This document shows, one piece after another, positions 8,299 through 16,324 of a stretch of DNA of 57,048 bases (positions are counted from its first letter, which is position 1; each line of letters starts with the position of its first letter). The stretch lies in assembly GCA_002868905.1 (NCBI GenBank), contig PKUA01000067.1, positions 1 to 57,048 of the forward strand, read 5' to 3'. Both the position numbers and the translations under genes were made by a program. Source of the stretch: Desulfuromonas sp. (GTDB lineage: Bacteria > Desulfobacterota > Desulfuromonadia > Desulfuromonadales > Geothermobacteraceae). Below the pieces are notes generated by a model, which was not told the origin of the DNA, made no database searches, and saw only the letters and a program-made list of their open reading frames with translations.

Positions 8299-8724
8299 TT
8301 ATTGATTGATTCGGTTCATGGGCCCACTTTGATTGATTTTTGTGTTCCGTAACCTTTCCACCAGGGGCCGGTCTGCCGGCAGGAGTCGGTACTGATCCAG
8401 CGCCGAGGGAGAAACCCAGGCATGTTCTGCCACGCCGATATTTTTTACGGCATCTGCAAGCGGTTGGCAAAGGTAGAACAGCAGTAAAACCGAGCCGAAA
8501 TCATAAGTGTGGTGAATTACGTCAAATATTCTCCCGACACGGATCGGAAGGCTCAATTCTTCCAGAATCTCACGCTGCAGGCCTTCTTCCGGAGACTCAC
8601 CCTCATGCAATTTCCCCCCGGGAAATTCCCACCAGCCCGCGTGGCGACTTCCCTCGGGACGCCGAGTGATAAGGATCTCCCCGTTACGATAAATGATAGC
8701 AGCGGTGACAATCAGTGGTGCCAT
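8299..8724 (-). CDS. Nudix hydrolase, MutT-like (8-oxo-dGTP diphosphatase type)
   Basis: 141 residues. The Nudix box GGKLHEGESPEEGLQREILEEL (about 36-57) has the catalytic REUxEE glutamates. The usual EELG glycine is replaced by serine (EELS), a mild deviation. The start VTAAIIYRNGEILITRRP and the GWWEFPGGK context are typical of MutT/(di)nucleoside-triphosphatase members that cleanse oxidised nucleotides. ATG 8724 has GGAG six bases upstream. It is divergent from the ubiE gene; the tail after about 125 residues is low-complexity and probably disordered. Exact substrate is uncertain. Confidence 0.88.
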   Translation of the reverse strand: MAPLIVTAAIIYRNGEILITRRPEGSRHAGWWEFPGGKLHEGESPEEGLQREILEELSLPIRVGRIFDVIHHTYDFGSVLLLFYLCQPLADAVKNIGVAEHAWVSPSALDQYRLLPADRPLVERLRNTKINQSGPMNRINQ

Positions 8725-8865
8725 GAGTACTCCGAGTCGGATAAGGTTTTTGCTGACAGTTTTGATTCCGATATGCTAATAAAGCGTGCTTGCGTAACCG
8801 TTCCGGGCCGTGACTGGAATTCCGGGACTGGGGAATGTTCCTCCATCCGAGAAAGCTCTTGAAAC

Positions 8866-9582
8866 ATGTTCCGCCTCTCCGACAAAGGGCGTGGCATCCG
8901 TGAGATGTTCGATGCCATCGCGCCCCGTTATGATTTTCTGAACCGGCTTCTCTCCTTCGGCATCGATCGCCGTTGGCGGCGTTTCACGGTGCGGCAGCTC
9001 GCAGTCCCGAAAGGAGGCGCGGTCCTTGACATCGCCACCGGGACCGGCGATGTTGCCCTGGAGGTTGCCCGCCAGACCGACCCGTCGGTCTCGATCGTCG
9101 GGGTCGACTTCACCCAGGGGATGCTGGTTCACGGCCTTGAGAAGGTTGCCGCATCTCTGTATCCGGAGAGGATTCGCCTGGTGAACGCCCCCTGCGAGGC
9201 GCTGCCTCACCCGGACTCCGTGTTTGATGGTGTTACCATTGCTTTTGGGATCCGCAACGTGGTTGAGCGTCAGCAGGGGTTGCGCGAAATGTTCCGGGTC
9301 TTGAAGCCGGGCGGTATTGTCGCCATCCTCGAGTTCTCTCAGCCGGAGTCTCAGCTTTTCCGCCAGATCTATTATTTCTATTTTCGACGTCTGCTCCCGT
9401 GGGTCGGTGGCCTGTTCTCCAAACGGAGTGCCTACCAGTATCTTCCCGATTCCGTCCTTGAATTTCCGACGACTGAAGAGTTCCAGCAGATGATGACGGC
9501 TGCCGGTTTTATCGAGCTTCGCTCCGTGCCCCTGACCTTCGGGATTGCCACACTCCATATCGGCCGGCGTCAGGCGGACTGA
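8866..9582 (+). CDS. ubiE: demethylmenaquinone/ubiquinone C-methyltransferase UbiE/MenG
   Basis: 238 residues. REMFDAIAPRYDFLNRLLSFG near the N-terminus is the UbiE signature, followed by the SAM site VLDIATGTGDVAL, then GVTIAFGIRNV and LKPGGIVAILEFS. It methylates demethylmenaquinone in the last step of menaquinone synthesis; this lineage normally uses menaquinone. An in-frame stop lies six bases before ATG 8866, so this is the first possible start; the ribosome-binding site is weak. It is convergent with the next gene (one base between the stops). Confidence 0.92.
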   Translation: MFRLSDKGRGIREMFDAIAPRYDFLNRLLSFGIDRRWRRFTVRQLAVPKGGAVLDIATGTGDVALEVARQTDPSVSIVGVDFTQGMLVHGLEKVAASLYPERIRLVNAPCEALPHPDSVFDGVTIAFGIRNVVERQQGLREMFRVLKPGGIVAILEFSQPESQLFRQIYYFYFRRLLPWVGGLFSKRSAYQYLPDSVLEFPTTEEFQQMMTAAGFIELRSVPLTFGIATLHIGRRQAD

Positions 9583-9583
9583 G

Positions 9584-10171
9584 TCAGGGCGTTTTTTCCA
9601 GAAGAACCGTCGCAAACTCCTCGAGCATCCTGTTCTGTAGAACCTTGCAGCCGAGTCGGGTATAAAGCTGCCTGACTTCGAAATTGTATTCCCAGAGCAT
9701 TCCTGATAGCAGCAGCTTTCCCCCCGGTTCGGCCCATGGTATCAGCTGAGGTGCCAGATCGACCAGCAGATCACCATAGATGTTGGCCAGAACCAGGTCG
9801 AAGGTCTCTTCTGACAGACTCTCCACGGTGCCGGTGACATGTCGAATTCGGTCGTTGACCCCGTTGATTTCACCGTTGTGGCGACAGGTTTTAACGGCGT
9901 CCGGGCTGATGTCGACGCAGACTGCCTCGCCGGCTCCAAGTTTGAGAGCAGCGATCGCCAGGATGCCGGTGCCGCTGCCGAGGTCGAGAATGCGTCGCCC
10001 GGCCAGGTCGGGGAGGTTGCATAGAATGTCCAGGCAGCTGGCCGTTGTCTCGTGTTCACCGGAACCGAAGGCCCCTTTGTCGATCAGGATGTCAATCCGA
10101 CCATCCGTCAAAGGCGCCGTTCCTGCCGAAACGACGCGCAGTCGATTCCCGATTTCAATGCTTCCTGTCAT
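9584..10171 (-). CDS. short PrmA-like (L11 methyltransferase family) SAM methyltransferase
   Basis: 195 residues from ATG 10171, which has AAGGAA upstream. It contains the PrmA-type substrate/SAM loop KGAFGSGEHETT, motif I ILDLGSGTGILAIAALKLGA and the NIYGDLL catalytic-region motif (NxxxxxL of PrmA). Typical PrmA is about 290-310 residues with an N-terminal ribosome-recognition domain, which is absent here. The open frame continues upstream to 10282, but that part runs into a dispersed repeat. Either a short paralogue acting on another protein, or a gene truncated at its 5' end. The target is not assignable. Confidence 0.75.
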   Translation of the reverse strand: MTGSIEIGNRLRVVSAGTAPLTDGRIDILIDKGAFGSGEHETTASCLDILCNLPDLAGRRILDLGSGTGILAIAALKLGAGEAVCVDISPDAVKTCRHNGEINGVNDRIRHVTGTVESLSEETFDLVLANIYGDLLVDLAPQLIPWAEPGGKLLLSGMLWEYNFEVRQLYTRLGCKVLQNRMLEEFATVLLEKTP

Positions 10172-10210
10172 CGTGGTCTTTTCCTTGATTGGATGAAATT
10201 CAAAATTAGT

Positions 10211-10300
10211 CCCTCTCCACAGGGAGAGGGTGGCGCGAAGCGTCGGGTGAGGGGAGACTTCAAAGACAAATATGCCCCTCATCCGTCCTCACGGGTACCT
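10211..10300. repeat. dispersed palindromic repeat, copy 1
   Basis: A left hairpin CCCTCTCC-acag-GGAGAGGG (10211-10230) is followed by a core beginning CGAAGCGTCGGGTGAGG (10236) and ending near CGGG(T/C)ACCT (10300). The core is closely similar to 16153-16217. It lies just upstream of the short prmA-like gene. No coding potential; may fold into a cruciform or mRNA hairpin. Confidence 0.75.
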
Positions 10301-10455
10301 AAGAAAAGCTTGAGCTGAAACTCATTGTTTTACATCTGCGTGCGGAAACAATAAATAATCGATGCCATGCTGTCTTGGCCCGCGCTTGAACCGTCTCTCT
10401 GGCCGACACGCTATCAAAGGTTTAGCGCGTAACTTTTCATGGATTCGAATCGGGG

Positions 10456-11463
10456 TCAAGTGACACAGACGTAGTCTTCTCCTTCTGAAAGCCGTTGTAC
10501 TGTTGCGACATCCCGTACTTCGCCGCGTGCGCCGCGGCTGCCGATGGTCACCAGGATCGGCGCGTGGGAAGCGGTAAGCTCGCTCCGGCCGATGACCGGG
10601 GCGTTGCAGATTCTCTGGCCGATTTTACGTCTGTCGACCTCGACCCAGCAGGAGATCTCGAAGCCGGATTCCCGGAGAAGTGTCTGCCACTTTTTCCCTT
10701 CCTGACCGGCTCCCCAGAGGGTCACGGTTTTTCGGTTGCTGAGAAAGTCGCGCTCGAGATAATGCAGGCGGCAGCGTCGGAATGCGTCAAGACTGCAGTT
10801 GGTTGCCGTCCGTGTCAGTCGTTGCGGACGGTCACGCCAATACAGGAGAGTTTCGGGCAGCCGTTGAAAGCGACGACCGGCGTCTGCCATCCTCAGCCAG
10901 AGGTCGTAATCTTCCGCCCATGGCTGGTCCCGGTAGCCGCCGACCCGTTCGACGGCTGACTTGCGAAACATCACGCTTGGATGAGCGAAAGGACTCTCGA
11001 CGAACCGGTCACGCATAATCTGGTCGTGACTGAGCAGTTCGTTCTGCCAAGTTTCGTATGCCTTCATTCCGGGTTGCATGTCCGACCGGGGGAAATGCTC
11101 AATCCTGCAGGCGACCAGGTCAAGCTGTGAATCTCTTTTTAGCGCATCAAGCTGTTTTTCGAGCCGTTTCGGGTGGCAGATATCATCCCCATCGAGGCGG
11201 GCGACGAAATCGCTCTGACAGTTTTCCAGGCCGTATTTGAGAGCTGCAACGATGCCACTGCGCGGGAGGAAAAAGGGACGGATTCTCGGGTCGGCGCTGG
11301 CGGCCTGACCTAGCAGCCTTTTGGTCCCGTCGTTTGATCCGTCATCGACGACCACCAGCTCCCACTGTCTCAGGGTTTGGTTCTGTAGAGAGGCAAGCGT
11401 GGATTGAAGGAACAATGCCTCGTTATAGACCGGCATCAGGATGGAGACTTGTGGTCGGCTCAT
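10456..11463 (-). CDS. family 2 glycosyltransferase with C-terminal Rossmann-like extension
   Basis: 335 residues. GT-A fold: VSILMPVYNEALFLQSTLAS at the start, VVDDGSNDGT, and the metal-binding DGDD. AEDYDLWLRMADAG is the usual acceptor/catalytic region. After about residue 245 comes TVTLWGAGQEGKKW, a GxGxxG-like segment that may bind a nucleotide or sugar-nucleotide. Probably transfers a sugar to a surface polysaccharide or lipid carrier; donor unknown. ATG 11463 overlaps the stop of the upstream transporter gene (TGATG), so the two are translationally coupled. Confidence 0.85.
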   Translation of the reverse strand: MSRPQVSILMPVYNEALFLQSTLASLQNQTLRQWELVVVDDGSNDGTKRLLGQAASADPRIRPFFLPRSGIVAALKYGLENCQSDFVARLDGDDICHPKRLEKQLDALKRDSQLDLVACRIEHFPRSDMQPGMKAYETWQNELLSHDQIMRDRFVESPFAHPSVMFRKSAVERVGGYRDQPWAEDYDLWLRMADAGRRFQRLPETLLYWRDRPQRLTRTATNCSLDAFRRCRLHYLERDFLSNRKTVTLWGAGQEGKKWQTLLRESGFEISCWVEVDRRKIGQRICNAPVIGRSELTASHAPILVTIGSRGARGEVRDVATVQRLSEGEDYVCVT

Positions 11464-12401
11464 CAAAGTCCCAGATACCGCAACGACAGGAGCAGCAACG
11501 AATAACTTGCGGCCGACAGCAGGGTGCTGAGCATAACGATGGAGGCGGCCAGTTCCGTATCCCCTTTCAGTTCGTACGCCATGATGAAATTGGCGGTGGC
11601 GGCCGGCGCACCGAGCAGGATCAGGCCGGTTGCCAGGTCGAGGCCGGATATTCCGAGAGCCGTCAGGCAGAGCAGTCCGGCAGCCGGCAGAAGTAGCAGC
11701 TTGACTGTTGAGGCGAGCAGAACGGGGCGCAGGTCACCTTTTAATTTTTTGAATGTGAAGGAACCACCAATGGCGATCAGGGCCAGAGGGAGAGCGAGAC
11801 CGGTTACGATTTTCAGCCCGCGATCGAGTGCGGTCGGCAGTCCGAAACCGAACATGCTCCAGATGATGCCGGCGGCAGAAGCGAGGATCAACGGGTTGAG
11901 CAGCAGTTGCTTTCGCCACTGGGCTTTCGAACCGGCTCCGGCATCCCCGTGGTGCGGCAGCAGCAGAACCACAATGGCGCAAAAATTGAGAACCGGCACC
12001 ATGAAGCCCATCAGTAGCCCGGCTCGGGTCAATCCTGCCTCTCCGTAGGCGTTGAAGGCGATGGCAAGACCGATATAGGCGAGGTTGCCGCGGAAGGATC
12101 CTTGGCTGAAAGCGCCGATGGCCGTTTGAGGGTATTTGCGCCAGTGAGCATACAGGTAAGAGCCGGCTGCGGCCAAAACAGTCAGAGCCGCGGCGGTCAG
12201 GACCAAGAGCCCGTTGAAGTTGCTTGCGAAGTCGGCGGTGCCGATTTTATAGAAGAGCAGCAACGGCAGGCAGAGGTAGTAAACCAGGCGGTTGGTTCGG
12301 TGCAGAAAGGCATCGTCGATCAGGCCGATGCGGAGCAGTGCCGCACCGAGGCCGATGACCAGGAAGACTGGCAGGACGATGTTGATGATGTCGATAATCA
12401 T
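11463..12401 (-). CDS. AEC (auxin efflux carrier) family transporter
   Basis: 312 residues, about ten membrane helices in two halves with the soluble loop near the middle. Characteristic stretches are VLPVFLVIGLGAALLRIGLI at the N-terminus, GNLAYIGLAIAFNAYG, and LPLALIAIGGSFTF in the second half. The family exports or imports organic acids and amino-acid derivatives by proton coupling; the substrate is unknown here. ATG 12401 is preferred over a TTG at 12434 because it opens directly into the first helix. Its stop overlaps the glycosyltransferase start. Confidence 0.85.
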   Translation of the reverse strand: MIIDIINIVLPVFLVIGLGAALLRIGLIDDAFLHRTNRLVYYLCLPLLLFYKIGTADFASNFNGLLVLTAAALTVLAAAGSYLYAHWRKYPQTAIGAFSQGSFRGNLAYIGLAIAFNAYGEAGLTRAGLLMGFMVPVLNFCAIVVLLLPHHGDAGAGSKAQWRKQLLLNPLILASAAGIIWSMFGFGLPTALDRGLKIVTGLALPLALIAIGGSFTFKKLKGDLRPVLLASTVKLLLLPAAGLLCLTALGISGLDLATGLILLGAPAATANFIMAYELKGDTELAASIVMLSTLLSAASYSLLLLSLRYLGL

Positions 12402-12519
12402 AGGTCCGAAACCCCGGGTCGGTAACGGCGGCAAGCATAATCAATTCGGCTGAAACTGTCCAACGGTTCTTCTCGGGGTGACTCACCTGTGGCAGGACGA
12501 ATTGCGAAAAATCAAGCTT

Positions 12520-12548
12520 TTGACTTGCACCGGGGTGTAGAATATTAC
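12520..12548 (+). promoter_or_regulatory. sigma-70-type promoter for the NtrB/NtrC-like pair
   Basis: TTGACT (12520-12525), 17-base spacer, TATTAC (12543-12548). The predicted start of transcription near 12555 is only about five bases before ATG 12560, implying an almost leaderless mRNA. No Shine-Dalgarno sequence is visible before that ATG. Confidence 0.55.
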
Positions 12549-12559
12549 ACAATTTGAAC

Positions 12560-13672
12560 ATGCCGAAAAGTACTCCGCAAAGAATAGTGATCCTGTTGCT
12601 GCTGGTGGTCGGAATTACGGCGCTGCATTACCTCACCACCATCCAGAAGGACTACTTTCACGACATTTATCGCCGTCTTTATTACCTGCCGGTTGTTCTC
12701 GGCGGTCTCTGGTTCGGATTCAGGGGCGGCCTGCTGACGGCTCTGGCGGTTTCGGTCATCTATGCTCCCCATGTGCTGTTCCAGTGGGGCCACCATCCGT
12801 CGGCCGAGTTGGAACAATATCTCGAGATTATGCTCTACAACATCATCGGTTGTCTCACCGGATTGCTTGCCGAGCGGCAACGAGTGGAGATTCGCCGCCA
12901 CCAGGCGACGGCGCAGCGACTGGAGGAGAGTTACCAGCACCTGAAGGAACAGGCGGACCAGATCCTCGAGATCGCAGAGCAGCTGAGACGTGCCGACAGG
13001 CTCACGGTGTTGGGGGAACTCTCGGCCGGAATGGCTCATGAGATCCGCAATCCGCTTGGCTCGATACGTGGGACGGCCGAGATCCTGCGTGATGGTGTGC
13101 CTCAGGACGACCCGAAGGCGGAGTTCGCCGAGATTCTGCTCAAGGAGGTCGATCGGTTGAACCGGGTGGTCCAGGAGTTCCTCGATTTCGCCCGACCCGG
13201 ACAGGCCGACATGTTCAAGCGGACCGAGATTTGCGCTCTGTTGCACGAATCTGTCCAGTTGATCGGGAATCAAGCGCGCAAGGGGAGGGTCGACATTACG
13301 CTGCGGTGCGACACTTTGCCTGCTTTTATGGGGGATGCCGAGAAAATCAAGCAGGCCTTGCTCAACCTGCTGCTCAATGCCCTGCAGGCAATGCCGGACG
13401 GGGGAGCACTCAGGATCGAGGCTGATTCGGGCGAGAAGGAACTCAGGGTCAGGATCAGTGACAGCGGGTGCGGGATTCCGGCCGAAGCTCGGGAGAAGAT
13501 TTTCAACCCGTTTTACACCACCCGGGCCGCAGGGACCGGACTCGGGTTGGCGATTACCCATCGAATCATCCAGAGTCACGGGGGGCGGCTTGAGGTCGAG
13601 AGCAGCGTCGGGGTTGGTACCACCTTTACGATGTTGGTCCCGCTGGCCGGGAATGGAGGGGAAGGCGGATGA
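12560..13672 (+). CDS. membrane sensor histidine kinase, NtrB-like
   Basis: 370 residues. The N-terminal membrane region (about residues 8-105) has three or four hydrophobic helices and short loops. It is followed by a coiled-coil linker, HisKA with GELSAGMAHEIRNPLGSIRG (phospho-acceptor His in AHEIRNP), and HATPase_c with NLLLNALQAMPDGG, DSGCGIP and GTGLGLAITHRIIQSHGG. The HEIRNP and QAMP motifs are of the NtrB/AtoS type that partners sigma-54 activators, and such an activator overlaps its 3' end by four bases. ATG 12560 is used; a TTG at 12554 is the alternative. The sensed signal is unknown. Confidence 0.9.
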   Translation: MPKSTPQRIVILLLLVVGITALHYLTTIQKDYFHDIYRRLYYLPVVLGGLWFGFRGGLLTALAVSVIYAPHVLFQWGHHPSAELEQYLEIMLYNIIGCLTGLLAERQRVEIRRHQATAQRLEESYQHLKEQADQILEIAEQLRRADRLTVLGELSAGMAHEIRNPLGSIRGTAEILRDGVPQDDPKAEFAEILLKEVDRLNRVVQEFLDFARPGQADMFKRTEICALLHESVQLIGNQARKGRVDITLRCDTLPAFMGDAEKIKQALLNLLLNALQAMPDGGALRIEADSGEKELRVRISDSGCGIPAEAREKIFNPFYTTRAAGTGLGLAITHRIIQSHGGRLEVESSVGVGTTFTMLVPLAGNGGEGG

Positions 13673-15027
13673 TGAAAACCATTCTCGTGATTGATGATGA
13701 CGATTCCCTGCGGCGGGTGGTCGAGTTCCAGTTGCAGCAGGCCGGGTACCAGGTGGAAACAGCAGTCGACGGGGAAGAGGGGATCGAGAAATTTCGTCAG
13801 CTGTCTCCCGACCTGGTCCTGACCGATGTCCAGATGCCAGGCTTATCGGGTGACGAGGTGCTGGAGGCTGTGCAGGAGGAAAAACCCGGCACCCTGGTGA
13901 TGGTGGTGACCGCCTTCGGGACGGTCGAAAAAGCTGTCGAGGCGATGAGGTCCGGCGCGACAGATTATCTGACCAAGCCGTTCAGCAGAGACGCCTTGCT
14001 GCTCGCGGTGGAACGGGCCTTTGCCTTTCGGGATCTGGAGCGGGAGAATCGGAAACTGCGTGAACAGCTGTCGGCCAAGGCCGATTTTTCCGGAGTGGTC
14101 GGGCGCTCCACCGTCATGCAACGGGTGTTCGATACGGTGAGCAAGGTTGCTGCGAGCGAGGCGACGGTCCTGATCGGTGGTGAAAGCGGAACCGGCAAGG
14201 AGTTGATCGCCCAGGCCCTGCACCAGGGGAGTGATCGAAAGAACGGACCTTTTATCCCGGTGAACTGTGCCGCGATTCCCCGGGAGCTGATTGAGAGTGA
14301 GCTGTTCGGACATCTCAAGGGGGCGTTCACCGGCGCGGTCAAGGACAGGACCGGCAAATTCGCCCAGGCTGAAGGCGGCACGATTTTTCTCGATGAAGTC
14401 GGCGAGCTTCCCCTGGAACTGCAGCCGAAGTTGCTGCGGGCTTTGCAGGAGCGAGAGATCGAGCCGGTCGGCGGGAAACCGTGCCGGGTTGATGTCAGGG
14501 TGGTGGCCGCCACCAATCGTGACCTTGACGAAGCCGTTCGCGAGGGATTGTTCCGCGAAGATCTTTATTACCGCCTGGCGGTGATTCCGGTCGAATTGCC
14601 CCCGTTGCGGGAGCGACGCGAGGATATACCGCTGCTGGTGCGGCATTTTCTACTCAAACACGGCGGGGACCTTCATCTCGACATCAATGAGGAGGCGATG
14701 AGAGCGTTGGCCGACTACCGTTGGCCGGGGAATGTGCGGGAGTTGGAAAACCTTGTGGAGCGGATGATCGTGTTGCGTCGGGGCGACGAAATCAACGTCG
14801 AAGATCTGCCGATTCAACTTTCAGGTGGCAAAAGGGACAAAAGCTCGGACGTTTTGAATCTGCCCGAAGAGGGGTATCCCCTCGAACAACTTGAGGCGGA
14901 TGCGGTGCGCCTGGCTCTGCAGCGCAGCGATGGCAATCAGACCAGGGCGGCCCGTTTTTTGAGTATTCCGCGACATACGTTGATCTATCGGATGGAAAAA
15001 TATGACATCAAGTCCCACGATAGTTGA
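13669..15027 (+). CDS. sigma-54-dependent response regulator, NtrC-like
   Basis: 452 residues. Receiver domain 1-118 with acidic DDD at 9-11, phospho-acceptor D53 and K103. AAA+ domain about 143-370 with Walker A GESGTGKE (171-178), the sigma-54 contact loop GAFTGA (218-223) and Walker B GTIFLDE. A Fis-type helix-turn-helix lies at about 410-445 (NQTRAARFLSIPRHTLIYRM). It activates RpoN-dependent promoters; rpoN itself is at 32408. Cognate of the kinase immediately upstream (overlapping ATGATG/TGA). Target genes are not evident in the window. Confidence 0.93.
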   Translation: MMKTILVIDDDDSLRRVVEFQLQQAGYQVETAVDGEEGIEKFRQLSPDLVLTDVQMPGLSGDEVLEAVQEEKPGTLVMVVTAFGTVEKAVEAMRSGATDYLTKPFSRDALLLAVERAFAFRDLERENRKLREQLSAKADFSGVVGRSTVMQRVFDTVSKVAASEATVLIGGESGTGKELIAQALHQGSDRKNGPFIPVNCAAIPRELIESELFGHLKGAFTGAVKDRTGKFAQAEGGTIFLDEVGELPLELQPKLLRALQEREIEPVGGKPCRVDVRVVAATNRDLDEAVREGLFREDLYYRLAVIPVELPPLRERREDIPLLVRHFLLKHGGDLHLDINEEAMRALADYRWPGNVRELENLVERMIVLRRGDEINVEDLPIQLSGGKRDKSSDVLNLPEEGYPLEQLEADAVRLALQRSDGNQTRAARFLSIPRHTLIYRMEKYDIKSHDS

Positions 15028-15031
15028 CCGG

Positions 15032-15178
15032 ATGTTGATTGTGAAGAGAACGTTGGGGACGATTGGTCGAGGCATTTTTCTGTTCGCTCTGTTTCTGGTC
15101 CTACCCGGAATGGCTTCGGGGGGAGACGTTTGTCGCACCTCGGTGGTCAGGTCGAGGTCGAACTACCATAACGACTGA
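15032..15178 (+). CDS. possible 48-residue exported peptide
   Basis: A short frame between the NtrC-like gene and the thioesterase: ATG 15032, stop 15176-15178. The product starts MLIVKRTLGTIGRG, then a hydrophobic stretch IFLFALFLVLPGMASG that looks like a signal peptide (cleavage after ASG or MAS), then a short basic tail with one Cys. No good ribosome-binding site. Its position, filling the gap exactly with four bases before and ten after, supports a real gene. The size and lack of homology that I can recognise leave it doubtful. Confidence 0.35.
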   Translation: MLIVKRTLGTIGRGIFLFALFLVLPGMASGGDVCRTSVVRSRSNYHND

Positions 15179-15188
15179 CGGAGGTTGC

Positions 15189-15662
15189 ATGTCGATTTTG
15201 CATAGCCCGTTCGAGGCGCAGCGCGATCCGGACCAGCCTCAGTTCGAACTCGAAGGCTGGATCGATTCCGCCCCTTTCGAAGACCTGCTGGAGATGACTA
15301 TTGAGTCGGCCGAGGCCGGTCGGGCACGCCTGCGAATGCCTTTTCTTGTCAAGCACGCCCAGGGCGGGGGCGTCATGCACGGCGGCGCCCTGACCTCACT
15401 GGCCGATACGGCGGTCGCCATGGCCATCAAGTCGCTGCTGCCGCCGGAGAGTTTTTTCGCCACGACGGAACTCACCATGCGGTTCCTTGCTTCCGTGAAG
15501 CAGGGGGAGGTGATCGCCGAAGCCGTTGTGCACGGCCCGGAGGGGCGAACGTTTATCGGTGAGGCGGATTTGATCAATGACGGCGTCACCGTCGCCACCT
15601 TCCGTTCTGTCTTCAAACTGCGCCGCCCAAAGGGGGCAGGGGATGACGCTCAAGCAGTTTGA
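15189..15662 (+). CDS. PaaI-type hotdog thioesterase
   Basis: 157 residues from ATG 15189, preceded by GGAGG at a good distance; an open frame upstream to 15063 is not needed. The hotdog motif GGVMHGGALTSLADTAVAMA carries the HGG and (D/E)-containing helix of PaaI/YbgC-like thioesterases that hydrolyse acyl-CoA. A long strand with TTELTMRFLASVKQGEV follows, as is usual. Likely a cytosolic acyl-CoA thioesterase of unknown chain preference. Overlaps the start of the zincin gene. Confidence 0.87.
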   Translation: MSILHSPFEAQRDPDQPQFELEGWIDSAPFEDLLEMTIESAEAGRARLRMPFLVKHAQGGGVMHGGALTSLADTAVAMAIKSLLPPESFFATTELTMRFLASVKQGEVIAEAVVHGPEGRTFIGEADLINDGVTVATFRSVFKLRRPKGAGDDAQAV

Positions 15663-16032
15663 AAGGTCGGTAGCGACCTTTCTCGAAGAGTTGCCTGAAG
15701 TCTATGCCCGGCGGATTTCAAATCTCTCGGTTCAGGTGGAGGACATCCCTTCCCCCGAAATCCTTGCAGAGGTCGGGTTTGCAGATCCTCTCGAACTGCT
15801 CGGGTATTATACCGGGACACCTTTGCATGAACGTGGTCATGACAGCGTCGATCTGCCGGATATCATCCTGCTGTTCCGTAAGCCGATCCTGGCTGAAGCA
15901 CATGCTGCGGATGTGGCGGTGGAGAGGGTCATTCTCGAGACCCTGCTGCACGAACTGGCCCATCATTTCGGTTTTTCCGAGGATGACATGGAGCGGGTCG
16001 AGCAGGATTGGGCCGAGCGACATGGTTGTTAG
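15643..16032 (+). CDS. predicted zinc metallopeptidase, zincin_1 (PF06262-type)
   Basis: 129 residues. HELAHHFGF at 103-111 is the HExxHxxGF zinc site. The size, the EEVGF-like FADPLELLGYYTGTP segment and the LPDIILLFRKPI strand match the small bacterial zincin_1 family (TTHA0227-like). ATG 15643 has a purine-rich AGGGGGCAGGGG upstream and overlaps the thioesterase stop by 20 bases, indicating coupling. The physiological substrate is unknown for the family. Confidence 0.88.
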   Translation: MTLKQFERSVATFLEELPEVYARRISNLSVQVEDIPSPEILAEVGFADPLELLGYYTGTPLHERGHDSVDLPDIILLFRKPILAEAHAADVAVERVILETLLHELAHHFGFSEDDMERVEQDWAERHGC

Positions 16033-16152
16033 CATCGCCTTGACTTGACTTTTATGTTGTCACGGTGGATAGTCCAAACCGCAGACGGCTAGCCCTGATT
16101 TAATCCGCTGGAAAAGGCGCTGTTTCCACTCCATCTGGGAAAGGTTGGCACA

Positions 16153-16234
16153 CGAAGCGTCGGGTGAGGTGATGCTCAAGAGACAAACATGCCCTTCATC
16201 CGCCCTTGCGGGCACCTTCTCCCCCTGGAGAAGG
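16153..16234. repeat. dispersed palindromic repeat, copy 2
   Basis: Core 16153-16217 closely matches 10236-10300 (shared CGAAGCGTCGGGTGAGG, GAGACAAA/AGACAAA, CCCTTCATCCG, CGGGCACCT). It is followed by a perfect hairpin CCTTCTCC-ccct-GGAGAAGG (16215-16234). The gap 16033-16324 also holds a degenerate left arm near 16128 and otherwise nothing recognisable except a weak promoter-like TTGAAC...TAATAG before 16325. Confidence 0.75.
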
Positions 16235-16324
16235 AAGATTGGTATTATTTGACAATGCTTGGGTCAAAGCCCATGGTTTTGAACCGGCGTACGAAAACTT
16301 AATAATAGGAAGAACAAATAAGAA

